A stretch of DNA of 64,000 bases from Stappia indica. Its GTDB lineage: Bacteria; Pseudomonadota; Alphaproteobacteria; Rhizobiales; Stappiaceae. A program made the position numbers and the translations under genes. The stretch covers positions 1,178,001 through 1,242,000 of the forward strand of contig NZ_CP046908.1 in the NCBI RefSeq assembly GCF_009789575.1, given 5' to 3'. The notes beneath the pieces are model-generated. The model saw nothing but the letters and a program-made list of their open reading frames with translations, was not told the DNA's origin and did no database searches. Every line of letters starts with the position of its first letter. The first letter of the stretch is position 1. Below are positions 39,767 to 48,418 of this stretch, piece after piece.

Positions 39767-40707
39767 GCCTGTTCGACGACCTCACTCCGCTCCACCTCGC
39801 CATTGCCGGCATCTGGGGCATCCTGGTCCTTGCCAGCATCCTCGTCTTCGCGCTGAAGCGTCTTCAGCCCCATCGCGACCACTCCGAGCTGGTCAGCCGC
39901 ACGGTGAGCTGGTGGGGCATGATTGCCCTGTTCACCGCTGCCTTCCTGCTGAGCCGGACGCTCTCCATCGTGCTATTCGCGCTGGTGAGCTTCCTCGCCT
40001 TCAAGGAATACCTGTCGATGATCCCGACGCGCCGGGCCGACAGGCGGGTGCTGTTCTGGGCCTATCTGTCGATCCCCGTCCAGTATTACTGGGTGGCGGA
40101 CGGCTGGTACGGCATGTTCGCCGTGTTCATCCCGGTCTACATGTTCCTGTTCCTGCCCTTCTCCATGCTGCTGTCGCAGCAGACGGAAGGCTTCCTGAAG
40201 GCGATCGGCACGCTCAACTGGGGCCTCATGCTCTGCGTCTTCTCGCTGAGCCATGCCGCCTTCCTGCTGGTGCTGCCGGTGACCGGCAACACGGATCCGC
40301 AGGCGGGCGCCGGCCTGCTGCTCTATCTGGTCTTCCTGACCCAGTTCAACGACGTCGCCCAATACACCTGGGGCCGGCTGTTCGGCCGCCGCCCCATCGT
40401 GCCCGTCGTCAGCCCCAAGAAGACCTGGGAAGGCTTCCTCGGCGGATTGCTGACGACGACGGTGGTGGCGGTTCTCGCGGCGCCGCTGGTGACGCCCTTC
40501 GACTGGCAGCAGGCGGCGGCGGCAGGACTGATGATCGCGGCCGCCGGTTTCATCGGCGACGTCACCGTCTCGGCGGTGAAGCGCGATCTCGGCGTCAAGG
40601 ATACCGGCGCGCTGATCCCCGGCCACGGCGGCATCATGGACCGGATCGACAGCCTGACCTTCACCGCGCCGCTGTTCTTCCACTTCGTGCGCTACTTCCA
40701 CACGTGA
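39763..40707 (+). CDS. ynbB: Phosphatidate cytidylyltransferase, YnbB-type
   Basis: A 314-residue CDP-diacylglycerol synthase-like membrane enzyme. The GTG start overlaps the stop of the YnbA-like gene by 4 bp (GTGA), implying translational coupling. Eight or so hydrophobic segments precede the signature SAVKRDLGVKDTGALIPGHG followed by MDRIDSL, which carries the K-R-x4-K-D and H-G-G-x2-D-R residues of the CdsA family. NDVAQYTWGRLFGRRPIVP and SPKKTWEGFLGG are typical of the YnbB branch. It probably makes CDP-diacylglycerol for the adjacent YnbA-like enzyme. Confidence 0.88.
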   Translation: MSLFDDLTPLHLAIAGIWGILVLASILVFALKRLQPHRDHSELVSRTVSWWGMIALFTAAFLLSRTLSIVLFALVSFLAFKEYLSMIPTRRADRRVLFWAYLSIPVQYYWVADGWYGMFAVFIPVYMFLFLPFSMLLSQQTEGFLKAIGTLNWGLMLCVFSLSHAAFLLVLPVTGNTDPQAGAGLLLYLVFLTQFNDVAQYTWGRLFGRRPIVPVVSPKKTWEGFLGGLLTTTVVAVLAAPLVTPFDWQQAAAAGLMIAAAGFIGDVTVSAVKRDLGVKDTGALIPGHGGIMDRIDSLTFTAPLFFHFVRYFHT

Positions 40708-40714
40708 GGGCGCA

Positions 40715-41368
40715 ATGACGCGCGTGCTGCAGATCCTGTTCTTCCTGGCAGTGCGCATCGTCGTGCTGTTCGTGCTGGGGCTGAACGTGCGCCGGCGCGA
40801 ATGGCTGCCGGAGCACGGGCCGGCAGTGATCGTCGCCAACCACAACAGTCATCTCGATACGCTGGTGCTGATGTGCCTGATGCCCCTGTCGAAGCTGCAC
40901 CTGCTGCGTCCGGTCGCCGCCGCCGACTACTTCCTCGCCAACAGGGCGATGGCCTGGTTCTCGCTCAACATCCTGCGCATCATTCCCATCGTCCGCAAAC
41001 CGGGTGAGCGGAAGGACGGGGCGCCCGGCGCCGACCCGCTGGCCGAGTGCCACGCCGCACTGGCCAAGGGCGAAATCCTGATCCTGTTTCCCGAGGGCAG
41101 CCGCGGCGAACCGGAAAAGATGACCGCGCTGAAGAAGGGCATCGCCCATCTTGCCGAGAAGAACCCGCATGCCCCCGTCGTGCCGGTCTTCACCCATGGG
41201 CTCGGCAAGGCGCTGCCGAAGGGATCGTTCCTGCTGGTGCCGTTCTTCTGCGACATCTTCGTCGGCGAACCGATCCGCTGGCCGGGCGACCGCACCGCCT
41301 TCATGGAAACGCTCACCGCGCGCTTCGCTGCCCTCTCCGCGGAGAAGACCTTTGCGTCTTGGGAATAG
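40715..41368 (+). CDS. PlsC-type 1-acyl-glycerol-3-phosphate acyltransferase
   Basis: A 217-residue membrane-associated acyltransferase, beginning 7 bp after the YnbB-like gene. An N-terminal membrane helix (LQILFFLAVRIVVLFVLGL) is followed by the catalytic HX4D motif NHNSHLD (His43, Asp48), the second block IVRKPGE region, and the phosphate-binding FPEGSRGEP near residue 123. All four PlsC blocks are recognisable. Activity on lysophosphatidate would feed phosphatidate directly to the preceding cytidylyltransferase, but the true substrate is unknown. E. coli YnbC at the same locus position is not a PlsC, so the locus differs from that of E. coli. Confidence 0.85.
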   Translation: MTRVLQILFFLAVRIVVLFVLGLNVRRREWLPEHGPAVIVANHNSHLDTLVLMCLMPLSKLHLLRPVAAADYFLANRAMAWFSLNILRIIPIVRKPGERKDGAPGADPLAECHAALAKGEILILFPEGSRGEPEKMTALKKGIAHLAEKNPHAPVVPVFTHGLGKALPKGSFLLVPFFCDIFVGEPIRWPGDRTAFMETLTARFAALSAEKTFASWE

Positions 41369-41918
41369 CTGGTGGAATAGGCTGGTCACGCTGGGTGCCG
41401 GCCTGTGGGGCCTTGCCGAGGCGACCGTCTTCTTCATCGTGCCGGATGTGCTGCTGAGCTTCATCGCGCAGGTCTCGCTGAAGCGCGCGCTTCTTGCCGC
41501 CCTTGCAGCTGTGGCCGGAGCGCTGGTCGGCGGCGCGTTGCTCCACGCTTTCGCAAACGCCGATCCGCAAGCCGCGCAGGCGCTGCTCCTGAACGTGCCG
41601 GGCATCTCACCCGAATTGGTCGCGCGGGTGGCCGAGCTGACCGAGCACGGCCAGCTCGCGGGCATGGTCGCCGGCTCCTTGAGCGGCGCACCCTACAAGA
41701 TCTTCGCCGTGGACGCGGCGACGGCCGGAGTGCCGCTCTGGGCGTTCCTCATGGCAAGCGCGCCGGCACGCCTGCTGCGGTTTGCGCTCGTTGCCCTTGC
41801 GAGCTGGCTCGTCTTCGCAAGGCTGCTCGGGCACCTTGCGCTGCGTACCCGCCGTCTACTGCTCGCCGGCGCGTGGCTGGCGTTCTACGCGGGCTATTTC
41901 ACCGCGATGGGCTGGTAA
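41352..41918 (+). CDS. Polytopic membrane protein, possible VTT/DedA-like
   Basis: A 188-residue membrane protein on a TTG start at 41352, chosen because GGAG lies 7 nt upstream and no ATG or GTG exists in the relevant region. It overlaps the end of the acyltransferase gene by 17 bp. There are about five hydrophobic helices. The segment GSLSGAPYKIFAVDAATAG recalls the re-entrant loop of YqaA/DedA (VTT domain) proteins, which act as lipid scramblases or transporters, but the match is weak. Its position in a lipid-enzyme operon is consistent. It is convergent, 48 bp apart, with cckA. Confidence 0.65.
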   Translation: MRLGNSWWNRLVTLGAGLWGLAEATVFFIVPDVLLSFIAQVSLKRALLAALAAVAGALVGGALLHAFANADPQAAQALLLNVPGISPELVARVAELTEHGQLAGMVAGSLSGAPYKIFAVDAATAGVPLWAFLMASAPARLLRFALVALASWLVFARLLGHLALRTRRLLLAGAWLAFYAGYFTAMGW

Positions 41919-41966
41919 AAGGACCGGCGAGGGGCGGAGCCGCCGGCCCCGCCCCGCCGCAGCGGC

Positions 41967-44510
41967 TCAACTCGCCAGCACGTCCTTCACCATCGTTGCC
42001 AGCTGCTTCAGCGTGAAGGGCTTGGGCAGGAACGAGAACTTCTCGTTCTCCGGCAGGTTCTTCTCGAAGGCGTCTTCCGCATAGCCGGAGACGAAGATGA
42101 TCTTCAGATCCGGCTGGGTCTTGCGCAATTCGCGCAAGAGCGTCGGCCCGTCCATCTCCGGCATGACCACGTCGGAGACGACGAGATCGACCTCGCCATC
42201 GGTCTCTTCCATGATCTCGAGCGCCTCGGCGCCGCTGGACGCCTCGTGCACGGTATAGCCGCGCGAGGTCAGCGCCCGTGCCGCAAAGGCGCGCACCGCC
42301 TCCTCGTCCTCGACCAGCAGGATGGTCGCCGAACCGGTCAGATCGGTCAGCTGCGGCGCCTCGACCGGCTTCACCTCCACCTGCTCCGCCTCGTTGCGCA
42401 CATGGCGCGGCAGGAAGATGCGGAAAGTCGTGCCCTTGCCGATCTCGCTGGTGCAGAAGATGAAGCCGCCGGTCTGCTTGACGATGCCGTAGACGGTCGA
42501 CAGCCCCAGGCCCGTGCCCTTGCCGACCTCCTTGGTGGAGAAGAACGGCTCGAAAATCTTCTCCATCACCTCCGGCGTCATGCCGGTGCCCGTATCGGTG
42601 ACCTCGGTCAGCACGTATTCGGCGACCGGCATGCCGCGCGTACCCTCGTAGGACTGCGACTGATCCTCCGGCACATTGAGCGTGCGGATGGTCAGGTGAC
42701 CGCCCTCGGGCATGGCATCGCGCGCGTTGACGGCAAGATTGACGATCACCTGCTCGAGCTGGTTGAGGTCGGCCATCACCGGCCACAGGTCGCGGCCATG
42801 GACGACGCTGAGCTCCACCTTCTCGCCCAGCAGCCGGTCCAGCAGGATCGACAGGTCCGCCAGCACGTCGTTGAGCGCCAGCTCCTTCGGCCGCAGCGTC
42901 TGGCGCCGCGAGAAGGCAAGCAGCTGGCGCACCAGGCCGGCCGCCCGGTTGGCGTTCTGCTTGATGTTCATGATGTCCTGGAAGGACGGATCGCTCGGCC
43001 GGTGGCTGGCCAGCAGCAGGTCGGAGAAGCCGATGATCGCGGTCAGGACGTTGTTGAAGTCGTGCGCCACGCCGCCGGCCAGCTGGCCGATCGCCTGCAT
43101 CTTCTGGCCTTGCGCGAACTGCGCTTCCAGCACGCGCTGCGCGGTCGTCTCCAGCACATAGACGATGGCCGCATCCGAATCGTCCTCGCCGTCGCGCACC
43201 GCCGAGACGTAGACGGTGGCGGAGCGTCCGTCCTCGCGCTCGTCGAGACGCACATCGACCGGCGGGATCTCGCTGCGCCCCTCGGCGGCGGCGGCAAGCG
43301 CCTCCATCAGCGCCGGGCGCGAGGGAGCGGTGACGTGGTCGACGAGCTTCGGCGCGCCCTGCGTGGTGTCGGAGGTGCCGAACAGACGCACGAACGGGGC
43401 GTTGGTCTTGCTGATGCCGCCGTCATGGTCGATCGAGGCGATGGCAATCGGCGTGTTGTTGAAGAAGCGCGCGAAGCGCACCTCGGAGGAGCGCAGCGCC
43501 TCGGCCGCATCCTCGCCGCGCGAGCGGTTGAGCACCAGCGTGCGGCTCTCGCCCGGCAGCCCGCCGGCACCGAACGGCACCCGGTGCAGGATGCGCACCG
43601 GCACGGACCGCCCGCCGCGGGTGGTGAGGTCGAGATCGAAGGTCTCGGTCTTGACCTCGCCCGCCTTGCCCTGGACCGAGAGCAGGAGCTCCGCCCCGTC
43701 GCCGCGCATGAATTCGCTGACGCCGAGCGAGCCGGCCTCGAAGCTGACGAGGTCGTAGCCGAGCCAGTCGGCCAGCGTCGCATTGAGATAGACGACGCGG
43801 CCGGCGGCATCGCACGAGAAGAAGCCCGCCGGCGCGTGATCGAGGAAATTGATGACCCGCTGAAGCTCCTGGAAGGACGTCTCCTGCTCGGTGCGGTCGC
43901 CGCTGATATCCGACAGCTGCCACACGGTGCAGCCGCGCTCGCCGCCCCGCCCCGTGGCCAGCGGCAGCGGCCGCACGCGCACCCGGTACCAGCACGGCTC
44001 GCCATCATTGCGCCCGAGCGGATGCGGCAGGCGGATTTCCTCCTCCGCCGCGCGCTCGGCCTCGGCCGCCCGCGTCAGGTGGAAGATCGCGTCGGTCGCG
44101 GCCGGATCGCTGGAGAAGACACGCTCGACGCCGCGCATTTCGGTCGGCCCCTCGGCGCCGATCAGCCGCGCATAGGCATCGTTCGCATAGACGATGCGCC
44201 CATCGCGCTCGACCACGAGGACGCCGTCTTCCAGCGTGTTGAGAAAGGCGGCGGGTACGGGACTTGCCGGCGCGCGCGAGGAAAAGCGCAGGAGGCCGAT
44301 GGCCCCGGCGAACAGCGAGAACACGCCGACGACGGCAAGCACGCCCAGCAGCGCCAGCACGAAAGGCTCCGCCTGGCCGCGCTCCATCAGCGACAGGGCT
44401 GCGGCGGCACCGACAAGGCCGACCGCAAGCAGGATCAGCAACAGGATGCTGCCTGAGCGCTCCTGCCGCTCGACCGCGGGAGACGACGGACCCCGATCAC
44501 TTCTGCTCAT
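41967..44510 (-). CDS. cckA: Cell-cycle hybrid histidine kinase CckA
   Basis: An 847-residue hybrid kinase. Two transmembrane helices (about 20-42 and 51-75) are followed by PAS domains ([20 protein letters not shown], then [16 protein letters not shown]). HisKA carries the phospho-acceptor His in [19 protein letters not shown]. The ATPase domain includes [10 protein letters not shown] and [15 protein letters not shown], and a C-terminal receiver contains [10 protein letters not shown] with its phospho-acceptor aspartate. This arrangement is CckA. It transfers phosphate through ChpT to CtrA in the alphaproteobacterial cell cycle and flagellar control. It lies 83 bp downstream of flhB on the same strand. 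Confidence 0.96.
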   Translation of the reverse strand: MSRSDRGPSSPAVERQERSGSILLLILLAVGLVGAAAALSLMERGQAEPFVLALLGVLAVVGVFSLFAGAIGLLRFSSRAPASPVPAAFLNTLEDGVLVVERDGRIVYANDAYARLIGAEGPTEMRGVERVFSSDPAATDAIFHLTRAAEAERAAEEEIRLPHPLGRNDGEPCWYRVRVRPLPLATGRGGERGCTVWQLSDISGDRTEQETSFQELQRVINFLDHAPAGFFSCDAAGRVVYLNATLADWLGYDLVSFEAGSLGVSEFMRGDGAELLLSVQGKAGEVKTETFDLDLTTRGGRSVPVRILHRVPFGAGGLPGESRTLVLNRSRGEDAAEALRSSEVRFARFFNNTPIAIASIDHDGGISKTNAPFVRLFGTSDTTQGAPKLVDHVTAPSRPALMEALAAAAEGRSEIPPVDVRLDEREDGRSATVYVSAVRDGEDDSDAAIVYVLETTAQRVLEAQFAQGQKMQAIGQLAGGVAHDFNNVLTAIIGFSDLLLASHRPSDPSFQDIMNIKQNANRAAGLVRQLLAFSRRQTLRPKELALNDVLADLSILLDRLLGEKVELSVVHGRDLWPVMADLNQLEQVIVNLAVNARDAMPEGGHLTIRTLNVPEDQSQSYEGTRGMPVAEYVLTEVTDTGTGMTPEVMEKIFEPFFSTKEVGKGTGLGLSTVYGIVKQTGGFIFCTSEIGKGTTFRIFLPRHVRNEAEQVEVKPVEAPQLTDLTGSATILLVEDEEAVRAFAARALTSRGYTVHEASSGAEALEIMEETDGEVDLVVSDVVMPEMDGPTLLRELRKTQPDLKIIFVSGYAEDAFEKNLPENEKFSFLPKPFTLKQLATMVKDVLAS

Positions 44511-44593
44511 TCACATATCCCGTGGCGCCAATCGCGCCAGCCTCCCCTTCGGCACCCACCGTGCGCCCATGCGCCCGGCGACAGGAGCCGCTC

Positions 44594-45670
44594 CTAGCTG
44601 CGCCAGGCGCGGCGTTCCCGCATTCGATAAACGAAACCGATCACTTCTGCCACCGCGCGATACTGCTCTTCCGGCACTTCCTGGTCGATGTCGATCGCCG
44701 CGAAGAGCGCACGGGCCAGCGGCGGGTTCTCGATCACCGGCACCTCGTTGTCGCGCGCGATCTCGCGGATCCGCAGCGCCACCGCGTCTGTGCCCTTGGC
44801 GACGCAGATGGGCGCCTGCATGCCCTGCTCGTATTTCAGCGCCACTGCGTAGTGGGTCGGGTTGGTGACCACCACCGTGGCCTCCGGCACCGCCGCCATC
44901 ATGCGCCGCCGCGACCGCTCCATGCGCAGCTGGCGGATCTTGCCCTTGACCAGCGGATCGCCCTCGGTCTGCTTGTATTCCTCCTTGATCTCGCGCTGGC
45001 TCATCTTCTGCTTGTCGAACCACTTCTTGCGCTGCCAGACATAATCGAGAGCCGCAACCACGGTCATGAACGCCAGGATCGCCGCGATCAGCTGCAGCAC
45101 GAGGATCTGCACCTCCTCCAGCATCACGATTGTGTCGCGGAAGATCATCGTGTCGATCGTGTCGCGCTGCGGCCACAGCACGGCGACCATCAGGCCGCTG
45201 ACCACCGCGATCTTCACCAGGCCCTTTGCGAAGTTGACGAGGCTTTCGGACGAGAACAGCCGCTTGAACCCCGCCAGCGGCGAGATCTTGGACAGTTTCG
45301 GCTTCATCCGTTCGGCAGACCAGATGAGCTGGTGCTGAATGATATTGCCGATGACCGCCGCCGCCAGCAGCAGGAGAAGCGGCAAGGCCAGGATGGCGCC
45401 GATCCGCAGCCCGGTGTCGCGCCACAACTGGCCGAGGCCGCGGGCATCGACAGGGATCTGGTGCGAATGGGCGAGATAGCCGCGCAGCGCAGCCTGCAGG
45501 TCGTCCGCCATGCCCGGTGCCAGCAGCGCCACCACCAGCCCGGTACCGAGCATGGTGAACCAGGTCGAGACCTCCTGGCTCTTGGCGACGTCGCCCTTCT
45601 CGAGCGCGTCGTCCAGCTTCTTTTGCGTGGGGTCTTCTGTCTTTTCGGCGTCGTCGTTCTGTTCGGCCAT
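44594..45670 (-). CDS. flhB: Flagellar export switch protein FlhB
   Basis: A 358-residue export-gate component. Four membrane helices lie in the middle and a cytosolic C-terminal domain with the autocleavage motif NPTH (VVVTNPTHYAVALKY), cleaved between Asn and Pro when substrate specificity changes from hook to filament. The N-terminal acidic stretch TQKKLDDALEKGDV is typical. It is the last flagellar gene of a leftward flgB-flgC-fliE-fliQ-fliR-flhB series and is 4 bp from fliR. Confidence 0.98.
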   Translation of the reverse strand: MAEQNDDAEKTEDPTQKKLDDALEKGDVAKSQEVSTWFTMLGTGLVVALLAPGMADDLQAALRGYLAHSHQIPVDARGLGQLWRDTGLRIGAILALPLLLLLAAAVIGNIIQHQLIWSAERMKPKLSKISPLAGFKRLFSSESLVNFAKGLVKIAVVSGLMVAVLWPQRDTIDTMIFRDTIVMLEEVQILVLQLIAAILAFMTVVAALDYVWQRKKWFDKQKMSQREIKEEYKQTEGDPLVKGKIRQLRMERSRRRMMAAVPEATVVVTNPTHYAVALKYEQGMQAPICVAKGTDAVALRIREIARDNEVPVIENPPLARALFAAIDIDQEVPEEQYRAVAEVIGFVYRMRERRAWRS

Positions 45671-45674
45671 CGCC

Positions 45675-46448
45675 CTACCCCGCGATGAACCGGCCGAGCG
45701 CCGTCTCGAAATGCGACAGATACCACATCATCATCGTCACCAGCAGGGCGAAGAGCATCAACCCTCCGATGGCGATGTTGAGCGGCATCGCGATGAAGAA
45801 GATCTGCATCTGCGGCATCAGCTTGTTGAGCAGGCCGAGCCCGAAATAGAAAACGAGCCCGACCACGATGAAGGGCGCGGCGATGCGGATCGCGATCGAG
45901 AACAGCTCCGCCGTCAGCATCGTGGCGAGCTCCGCCATGTCGCCGACGGGCATGCCGCTCCCGGGCGGAAACAGGCGGAAGCTGTCGTTCATCGCGGCAA
46001 TCACCAGATAGTGCAGGTCGAAGGCGAAGATCAGCGTGATGCCCAGCAGGCTCAGGAAGGAGCCGATCACCGCGCCCTGCTGGCCGTCCATCGTCGGATC
46101 GGTGGCCATGGCGAAGGCAAGGCCCGACTGGTTGGCGATGATCATGCCGGCGATGGACAGGACATAGGTGATCAGCCGCGCTCCCAGACCGACGAAAAAG
46201 CCGATCGCGAATTCGGACGCCAGCAGCACGCCGATGCGAGGCAGCGGCATGGTCGCATCGACCGAATAGAGCGGCGCAGCGACGGGATAGAAGACCAGCG
46301 TCAGCAACAGCGCCACCGCCAGACGGATATTCGGCGGAATCGACCCCTCCCCCAGGGCCGGCATCAGCATCAACATCGTGCCGAGCCGGGCGAAGAGCAG
46401 CATGAACAGCAGCGCCACCTGGGGAAGAAGGGAAATATCGAAGCTCAT
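45675..46448 (-). CDS. fliR: Flagellar export-gate protein FliR
   Basis: A 257-residue, six-helix membrane protein with the usual FliR pattern: MLMLMPALGEGSIPPNIRLA, then IADQSGLAF-type helix and LNKLMPQMQIFFIAMPLNIA, and a C-terminal stretch ending RFIAG. FliR forms the export gate with FliP and FliQ in the core of the flagellar secretion channel. It lies between fliQ (7 bp upstream) and flhB (4 bp downstream), so the three are cotranscribed. Confidence 0.97.
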   Translation of the reverse strand: MSFDISLLPQVALLFMLLFARLGTMLMLMPALGEGSIPPNIRLAVALLLTLVFYPVAAPLYSVDATMPLPRIGVLLASEFAIGFFVGLGARLITYVLSIAGMIIANQSGLAFAMATDPTMDGQQGAVIGSFLSLLGITLIFAFDLHYLVIAAMNDSFRLFPPGSGMPVGDMAELATMLTAELFSIAIRIAAPFIVVGLVFYFGLGLLNKLMPQMQIFFIAMPLNIAIGGLMLFALLVTMMMWYLSHFETALGRFIAG

Positions 46449-46455
46449 GGCCCGG

Positions 46456-46725
46456 CTATCCGGAGCCGGTGACGATGAGATCGGCGATGCGCGCCGTGTA
46501 CGCCTCGAGCGCCTGTCCCATGAAGGGCAACGTTATGATCAATGTCACGAAGATGGCGAGGATCTTCGGCACGAAGACGAGGGTCATCTCCTGGATCTGC
46601 GTCAACGCCTGGAACAGGGCGATGACGACGCCCACCATCAGGCCGACGACCATCGGCGGAGCGGACACGATGATCAGGGTCCAGATGCCCTGGCGGGCGA
46701 TATCGAGGACCTCCGGCCCGGTCAT
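46456..46725 (-). CDS. fliQ: Flagellar export-gate protein FliQ
   Basis: An 89-residue protein with two membrane helices connected by a polar loop (GLMVGVVIALFQALTQIQEM, then KILAIFVTLIITLPFMG). The central QALTQIQEMTL and FVPK are the family signature. FliQ packs in four copies around FliP in the export gate. It is 72 bp downstream of fliE and 7 bp before fliR. Confidence 0.97.
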   Translation of the reverse strand: MTGPEVLDIARQGIWTLIIVSAPPMVVGLMVGVVIALFQALTQIQEMTLVFVPKILAIFVTLIITLPFMGQALEAYTARIADLIVTGSG

Positions 46726-46797
46726 GACAGTCCTTCCGCTCCAGCCTTCCGCTCCGGCCTGCCGCGGGGCGGCAAGGACCGGCGGAGCCGCTCAGGC

Positions 46798-47112
46798 TCA
46801 GATCGGCATGCGCATGATTTCCTGATAGGCGGAGATCACGCGATCACGGACCGAAACGAGCGTTTCCAGGGCCACCTCGGTCTCGGCGACCGCAGTGACG
46901 ACATCGACGACATTCGCCTTGCCTTCGGTCAGCGCCAGCGTCTGCTTGTCTGCGCCTCGGCCCTGATCGACCACCTCCTCGACGGCCGACTTGACCATGT
47001 TGGCGAAGTCCGGCGTCGGCGTCGACGAAGTCTTAACACTTGTATCCTGATTCGCACCCGCAAGCGCGGACGTCATGCGGTAGGCGGTGGCGGCGATCGA
47101 CGGCGTGGACAT
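46798..47112 (-). CDS. fliE: Flagellar hook-basal body adaptor FliE
   Basis: A 104-residue basal-body protein linking the MS ring to the rod. The C-terminal KANVVDVVTAVAETEVALETLVSVRD-type segment, with the helical VISAYQEIMRMPI end, is the FliE signature. It follows flgC by 33 bp in a series whose gene order is conserved in alphaproteobacteria. The N-terminus is short and polar, and there is no signal peptide (it is exported by the flagellar system). Confidence 0.94.
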   Translation of the reverse strand: MSTPSIAATAYRMTSALAGANQDTSVKTSSTPTPDFANMVKSAVEEVVDQGRGADKQTLALTEGKANVVDVVTAVAETEVALETLVSVRDRVISAYQEIMRMPI

Positions 47113-47145
47113 GTCGTTCTACTCCGAAAGGAAGGCAGGCGCGGA

Positions 47146-47562
47146 TCAGGCGCGCAGGATCTCGATGGTCTTCTGCAGCATGCGCCGCGTCGCGCTGATC
47201 AGGTTGAGGTTCGCCTCGTAGGAGCGCTGCGCCTCGCGCATGTCGACCATCTCGACCAGGGTGTTGACGTTGGGCGTGCGCACATAACCGCGCTCGTCGG
47301 CGGCCGGATGACCGGGCTCATAGCGGGTCTTGAAATCGGAGCGGTCGAACTCGACCGGCCCCAGTTCCACCACCTCGGCCTTGATGTTGCGGTCGAGTTC
47401 GGCACTGAAGGTCGGGATCTTGCGCCGATAGGGATCCTCCTGCGGCGTGCGCCCGGTGGAATCGGCGTTTGCGATATTCTCTGCGATGATCCGCATGCGG
47501 CCGTTCTGGGCCTTCAGGCCCGTTGCGGCGATGAAGATCGACTTGACGAAATCCACGGTCAA
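47146..47562 (-). CDS. flgC: Flagellar basal-body rod protein FlgC
   Basis: A 138-residue proximal rod protein. The N-terminus FVKSIFIAATGLKAQNGRMRIIAENIANADST is the typical rod/hook N-terminal helix with the ANxxT pattern. The C-terminal helix MREAQRSYEANLNLISATRRMLQKTIEILRA is the second rod signature. It is 39 bp downstream of flgB and 33 bp before fliE. The residues DPYRRKIPTF mark FlgC. Confidence 0.97.
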   Translation of the reverse strand: MTVDFVKSIFIAATGLKAQNGRMRIIAENIANADSTGRTPQEDPYRRKIPTFSAELDRNIKAEVVELGPVEFDRSDFKTRYEPGHPAADERGYVRTPNVNTLVEMVDMREAQRSYEANLNLISATRRMLQKTIEILRA

Positions 47563-47601
47563 ACTCCCCGGCCCCGAAGGGCCTGATCACGGCGCGCGAG
47601 C

Positions 47602-48009
47602 TCAGCCGTTGCGCGACAGAGCGGTACGGATGAGGCCGAGCCCCTTCTGGTAGAGCGAGGCAACCGTCTGGTAGTCCATCTGGTTGGCCGTCACCTTCAT
47701 CATCTGCTCCTCGAGCACCACCGTGTTGCCGTCCGGCGTGATCTCGAAACCGCTGGCATCGTCGCGCTCCGCGCCGCCGCTCTCGCGCATCATCGAGCCG
47801 ACGATATGGGCACTGCTGGTGCGGGCCGTCGCGAGGCCGACCGTACGGCTGGCCAGAGCCTTGTCGAAGGTGAACTCCTCGAGGTCCTTGCCCCGGAAGC
47901 CGGGCGTATCGGAATTGGCGACGTTCTCGGCCAGCACGCCCTGCCGGCTCTGATGCCATTGCATCTTCGACTTGAGCGCCTGAAACAGCGGCAGGTCCGA
48001 GACCGACAT
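47602..48009 (-). CDS. flgB: Flagellar basal-body rod protein FlgB
   Basis: A 135-residue proximal rod protein, the first gene of the leftward class II flagellar series. It has the FlgB features SDLPLFQALKSKMQWHQSRQ (N-terminal helix), SDTPGFRGKDLEEFTF, and the C-terminal MDYQTVASLYQKGLGLIRTAL. A GGGAAG lies 8 nt before the ATG. A perfect CtrA box and two dyad motifs lie in the 409-bp intergenic region upstream. Confidence 0.96.
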   Translation of the reverse strand: MSVSDLPLFQALKSKMQWHQSRQGVLAENVANSDTPGFRGKDLEEFTFDKALASRTVGLATARTSSAHIVGSMMRESGGAERDDASGFEITPDGNTVVLEEQMMKVTANQMDYQTVASLYQKGLGLIRTALSRNG

Positions 48010-48045
48010 GGAACGATCTTCCCGTTGCAGCGAGGGTTAACGACT

Positions 48046-48060
48046 AGGCAGATCCTGCCG
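48046..48060. promoter_or_regulatory. Dyad AGGCA-N5-TGCCG upstream of flgB
   Basis: AGGCAGATCCTGCCG fits the GGCA-N5-TGCC form. It is 36 bp upstream of the flgB ATG, so it may overlap the flgB promoter. Confidence 0.4.
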
Positions 48061-48069
48061 GGTAGATGG

Positions 48070-48084
48070 TTAACGAGGAGTTAA
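48070..48084 (-). promoter_or_regulatory. CtrA box before flgB
   Basis: TTAA at 48070-48073 and 48081-48084 are spaced by CGAGGAG (7 bp), the full CtrA consensus, 60 bp upstream of the flgB ATG. Confidence 0.65.
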
Positions 48085-48170
48085 CGATTAACGTTTCCGA
48101 AAGGAGGGGCCTCCGGTTTCCCGCACATGAGAGGCGCAAGTTCCGGTGGCCGCTTGCATATTGGCGGCGG

Positions 48171-48193
48171 ATATCGGCATTTTTTGCCGATAT
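48171..48193. promoter_or_regulatory. Perfect 9-5-9 dyad in the flgB/fliO gap
   Basis: Perfect arms ATATCGGCA and TGCCGATAT flank TTTTT. The inner part CGGCA-N5-TGCCG is the same form as the candidate FlbD site before flgF. Confidence 0.5.
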
Positions 48194-48418
48194 GCGTTAA
48201 CCTTCCCTCTTTGAGAGAATCGTACAAAACAGCTAAACAGGATGCAGTAAGGCAGGATTCGCGCGCGTTCGCCGGGCAAGACCGGTTGCGCGATGCCATG
48301 GATCGGGGTTAAGGCGCGGGGAACTCCAACGCCGGACGGACGGGTAGACCGGACCGCAAGGCTCGCGTGACAGGCGGGCGGCGGGCGCACCCTCGAACAG
48401 GAAGAGGCCGAGAAAGGC

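Larger units (their letters stand above)
48010..48418. promoter_or_regulatory. Divergent control region flgB / fliO
   Basis: No gene is present in these 409 bp. The flgB side carries a CtrA box (48070-48084) with single TTAA half-sites around it and a dyad at 48046-48060. A perfect dyad lies at 48171-48193. A fourth TTAA occurs at 48196. I could not find a convincing -24/-12 pair or a good sigma-70 promoter for either gene. Confidence 0.5.

Noticed and set aside
42246-44456. A 736-codon plus-strand frame across cckA
   Set aside because: It is complementary to cckA, is rich in His/Arg/Gln, and has no domain signature, so it is an artefact of codon bias.
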